The notes under the pieces are model-generated. The model searched no databases and was not told the origin of the DNA. It saw nothing but the letters and a program-made list of their open reading frames with translations. From Bacteroidales bacterium (GTDB taxonomy: Bacteria > Bacteroidota > Bacteroidia > Bacteroidales > Muribaculaceae), in contig WFMA01000089.1 of assembly GCA_009177195.1 (NCBI GenBank), positions 6,025 to 11,873 of the forward strand: a stretch of 5,849 bases of DNA. Direction: 5' to 3'. Below are positions 5,153 to 5,849 of this stretch, piece by piece. Position numbers and translations under genes: made by a program. The stretch's first letter is position 1. Every line of letters starts with the position of its first letter.

Positions 5153-5849
5153 TTATTTGAGGAGGAATCGTCTCGCTCCCTGAGAGGGGACTGTAAACTC
5201 TCGGGCGAGGTCAGGATGCGCCGCCTGAAATGCCTTAGCGTCGAACTTGGTCGAGGCTTTCGGGGCTTTCCACGTTGCGATTGTCTGACCTCCGAAACTG
5301 AGACCCTCAGCGTCCCCGAATGCGAGTTTGATTTTGTCCTCCAACTCGGATTTTCGAGCCTCGATAGAGTCGAGTTCTCGGCGCACCTCTTTCAGGGATT
5401 TGTAAGCCTCGAAAATCTCCTCTGAGGTCTCGATGATTTTCCCGTCGGTGTGGCGGTTGAATTTCAGGACTACGTCGCTGACATTCGTCGCTGCGGGTTC
5501 TTTGCGTCCCTGAATGTTATCGACCCAAAAACGCTCGACCTCCTCAATCAGCCACCCGTAGAAATCGGGGACGAAATCGAGGTTTCTGTAACCGAACTCT
5601 CGACCTGAACAGAGCCAAGCGAGAGAGCCTGTCCGATAGCCCGCCACGCCCAGCTGATACTGAACCTGACAAAACCAATGTTTCGGGAGGTCGTCTCCGT
5701 CGATTGACATTTGGGTCGTCTTGCATTCGAGGATTCCTTTCTCGCTCGGCGATCTGCTTTCCCCGAGCCAAAAAGTTCGGTCGGGAGAGACTTGGAGATA
5801 CGGTCGTTCGTTGTCTCGGATAATCCAATCCCCCGCTGAGGCTTTGATG
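5153..5849 (-). CDS. YqaJ/lambda-Exo family recombination exonuclease, 5' end beyond the window
   Basis: The frame is open from the right edge to a TAA at 5155-5153, giving the last 231 residues; an internal ATG at 5710 is not the true start because conserved residues lie upstream of it. Numbering from the first full codon in the window, I see SPDR with the catalytic-type Asp (23), LECKT with the Glu-x-Lys pair (41 and 43), and CQVQYQLGV (60-68), the Gln-rich helix typical of YqaJ. Together these are the metal-binding and catalytic signature of lambda exonuclease relatives, which degrade the 5' strand of duplex ends to give 3' overhangs for recombination. Residues about 143-176 form a charged coiled coil, followed by a compact C-terminal block ending in ARRFLLK. 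The gene leads the visible operon. No annealing protein follows it, so a partner, if present, lies upstream outside the window. Confidence 0.93.
   Translation of the reverse strand, partial: IKASAGDWIIRDNERPYLQVSPDRTFWLGESRSPSEKGILECKTTQMSIDGDDLPKHWFCQVQYQLGVAGYRTGSLAWLCSGREFGYRNLDFVPDFYGWLIEEVERFWVDNIQGRKEPAATNVSDVVLKFNRHTDGKIIETSEEIFEAYKSLKEVRRELDSIEARKSELEDKIKLAFGDAEGLSFGGQTIATWKAPKASTKFDAKAFQAAHPDLAREFTVPSQGARRFLLK

Noticed and set aside
1..5849. tRNA, rRNA, CRISPR array, insertion sequence, attachment site or toxin-antitoxin pair
   Set aside because: No cloverleaf, regularly spaced repeats, transposase or integrase motifs were seen; coding genes occupy nearly every base.

Overview
The window is a block of DNA replication and recombination genes from a tailed phage or prophage. 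All seven genes I support lie on the minus strand and read leftwards, with almost no space between them. The likely host is a member of the Bacteroidota. None of the start codons has a convincing Shine-Dalgarno sequence, and the initiator-like gene has a Lin1244/Lin1753 (DUF4373)-type N-terminal domain with a SK(V/A)KE-repeat linker, as is common in Bacteroides-group phages. A Firmicutes host is less likely but not excluded. No structural, lysis, integrase or host gene is present to settle the taxonomy or to separate phage from prophage.

Layout in the direction of transcription, right to left: (1) a YqaJ/lambda-Exo type nuclease, 5' end outside the window (5849-5153); (2) an uncharacterised 117-aa protein (5131-4778); (3) a DEAH-box superfamily 2 helicase with an apparent small DUF3820/ExoX-C-like module at its C-terminus (4775-3399); (4) a replication-initiator-like protein with a repeat-coding linker (3385-2414); (5) a primase-helicase with a zinc ribbon, Toprim and DnaB/T7 gp4-type helicase domain and an acidic tail ending in Phe (2417-597); (6) an uncharacterised 83-aa protein (574-323); (7) the first 106 residues of another uncharacterised protein that runs off the left edge (320-1). 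Three junctions are very tight: a 2-nt gap before the helicase, an ATGA overlap between initiator and primase, and a 2-nt gap between the last two genes. This suggests one transcript with coupled translation.

Together the genes give a self-contained start to phage replication. The initiator-like protein would mark and open an origin, perhaps inside its own gene. The primase-helicase would unwind and prime, the SF2 helicase would remodel forks or recombination intermediates, and the exonuclease would resect ends for recombination. No annealing protein, SSB or DNA polymerase lies in the window.

I found no wholly new system here. The points most worth a second look are the complete absence of CCGG, GGCC and CTAG beside a large excess of TCGA, the tandem 15-bp repeats in the initiator gene, the SSB-like tail on the primase-helicase, the small module fused to the SF2 helicase, and a long hairpin with a U7 tract at one gene junction. 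Two start codons are best placed inside their longest open frames: ATG at 4775 rather than GTG at 4811, and ATG at 2417 rather than TTG at 2429.
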